Of a stretch of 64,000 nt of DNA, positions 63,409 through 64,000 are shown in pieces. How positions within the stretch are numbered: the stretch's first letter is position 1; each line of letters starts with the position of its first letter. The notes below the pieces were generated by a model, which saw only the letters and a program-made list of their open reading frames with translations, was not told the DNA's origin and made no database searches. Source of the DNA: Streptomyces canus. Its GTDB lineage: Bacteria > Actinomycetota > Actinomycetes > Streptomycetales > Streptomycetaceae. Location: the NCBI RefSeq assembly GCF_001514145.1, contig NZ_KQ948658.1:185687-249686 (forward strand), written 5' to 3'. Position numbers and translations under genes: made by a program.

Positions 63409-64000
63409 GACAGCACCCTCCGTTCGACGAGACGGACCGCGCTGTCGGAGACCAGGCCGAAGACGCCGTAGACGACGAGACCGACGAGGATCACATCGCT
63501 CTGGCCGTAGTTCTGGGCCTGGAACATCATGTAGCCGAGTCCGCTGGTGGCGTTGATCTGCTCCAGGACGACCAGGCCCAGCCAGGAGCCGGTGACGCCG
63601 AGCCGCAGGCCCACGAAGAATCCGGGCAGCGCGCCGGGGACGACGATCTGCCGTACGAAGGCGAACCTCGACAGCCCCTGTACCTCGGCGAGTTCGACGA
63701 AGCGGTGGTCGATGCCGGACAGCGCGGCATGGGTGTTCAGATAGATCGGGATGTACACGACGATCGCGATGATCGCGACCTTGAAGGTCTCGCCGATGCC
63801 CAGCCAGAGGATGAACAGCGGGATCAGACCGAGGGTCGGGATCGCCCGGTTGAGGTTGACCGTCCCGTCGATCAGCGCCTCGCCGGTCCGGCTCAGACCG
63901 GAGGCCAGGGCCAGCACGACACCGGCGACGAGTCCGATCACGAAGCCGGTCGCGGCTCGCTGGAGCGAGGTCAGGATGTCGGTGGGCAGGGTCCCGTCGG
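63384..64000 (-). CDS. ABC transporter permease, SsuC/TauC type (start beyond window)
   Basis: At least 205 residues visible; the frame continues open to base 64000. Multi-span permease with the EAA loop FVELAEVQGLSRFAFVRQIVVPGALPG. Sulfonate/nitrate/taurine importer channel. The binding protein is presumably further right. Confidence 0.9.
   Translation of the reverse strand, partial: DGTLPTDILTSLQRAATGFVIGLVAGVVLALASGLSRTGEALIDGTVNLNRAIPTLGLIPLFILWLGIGETFKVAIIAIVVYIPIYLNTHAALSGIDHRFVELAEVQGLSRFAFVRQIVVPGALPGFFVGLRLGVTGSWLGLVVLEQINATSGLGYMMFQAQNYGQSDVILVGLVVYGVFGLVSDSAVRLVERRVLSWRRTLSS

Overview
The window is a very GC-rich, gene-dense stretch of actinobacterial chromosome, almost certainly Streptomyces. 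GTG starts are common, third codon positions are strongly GC, stop/start overlaps are frequent, and the malQ ... pepN - asd - ECF sigma factor - secreted subtilase order is one I associate with Streptomyces. I place 57 protein genes plus two very short peptide genes. I saw no rRNA, tRNA, CRISPR array or intact insertion sequence.

Layout. 1-3.1 kb: a GlnX/GlnH-like sensory pair and a truncated neighbour, reading left. 3.3-10.6 kb: a sugar-uptake operon reading left (ROK repressor, lipoprotein, two permeases, GH4 glycosidase, BadF-type sugar kinase) with a clear ROK operator in front. 10.7-16.4 kb: a secreted protein, an MscS channel, an HNH protein and a PadR-controlled ABC exporter. 16.5-19.2 kb: a 70-codon repeat-containing ORF butted against malQ, then a small membrane protein. 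19.3-23 kb: two regulator/target pairs (TetR with an FAD monooxygenase, MarR with an EamA transporter), each with visible operator palindromes. 23-25.3 kb: a less GC-rich block (nitrilase-like protein without its catalytic Cys, GNAT) bounded by near-repeats of the EamA gene end, which looks like an insertion. 25.4-27.5 kb: a zinc-ribbon/ECF sigma/SnoaL fusion followed by an atypical SDR.

27.5-31.6 kb is the most interesting part. A ThiF/E1-like adenylating enzyme and a membrane M50 metallopeptidase, both with an N-terminal helical domain of the peptide-binding (PqqD/RRE) kind, diverge from two tandem, paralogous micro-genes of 25 and 24 codons and an M14 zinc carboxypeptidase. This is the outline of a RiPP (modified-peptide) pathway that I cannot assign to a known class. 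Right after it is a ~127-bp tandem repeat (minisatellite) and a strong terminator.

32-49.6 kb: pepN, asd, an ECF sigma/membrane partner pair, a large secreted subtilase, a CGNR regulator divergent from a VOC protein and a PPOX protein, Nudix, a Tat-exported phosphoesterase, a serine hydrolase, a glycosyltransferase and an AbiEi/DUF559-like protein. 49.8-58.9 kb: a second pepN, a mycothiol-reductase-like DsbA protein, two FGGY sugar kinases flanking a 2-hydroxyacid dehydrogenase, a histidine phosphatase and a DUF574 methyltransferase. 58.9-64 kb: an amino-acid permease, then a sulfonate-type operon (ABC permease, ATPase, flavin monooxygenase, TauD dioxygenase) running off the right edge.
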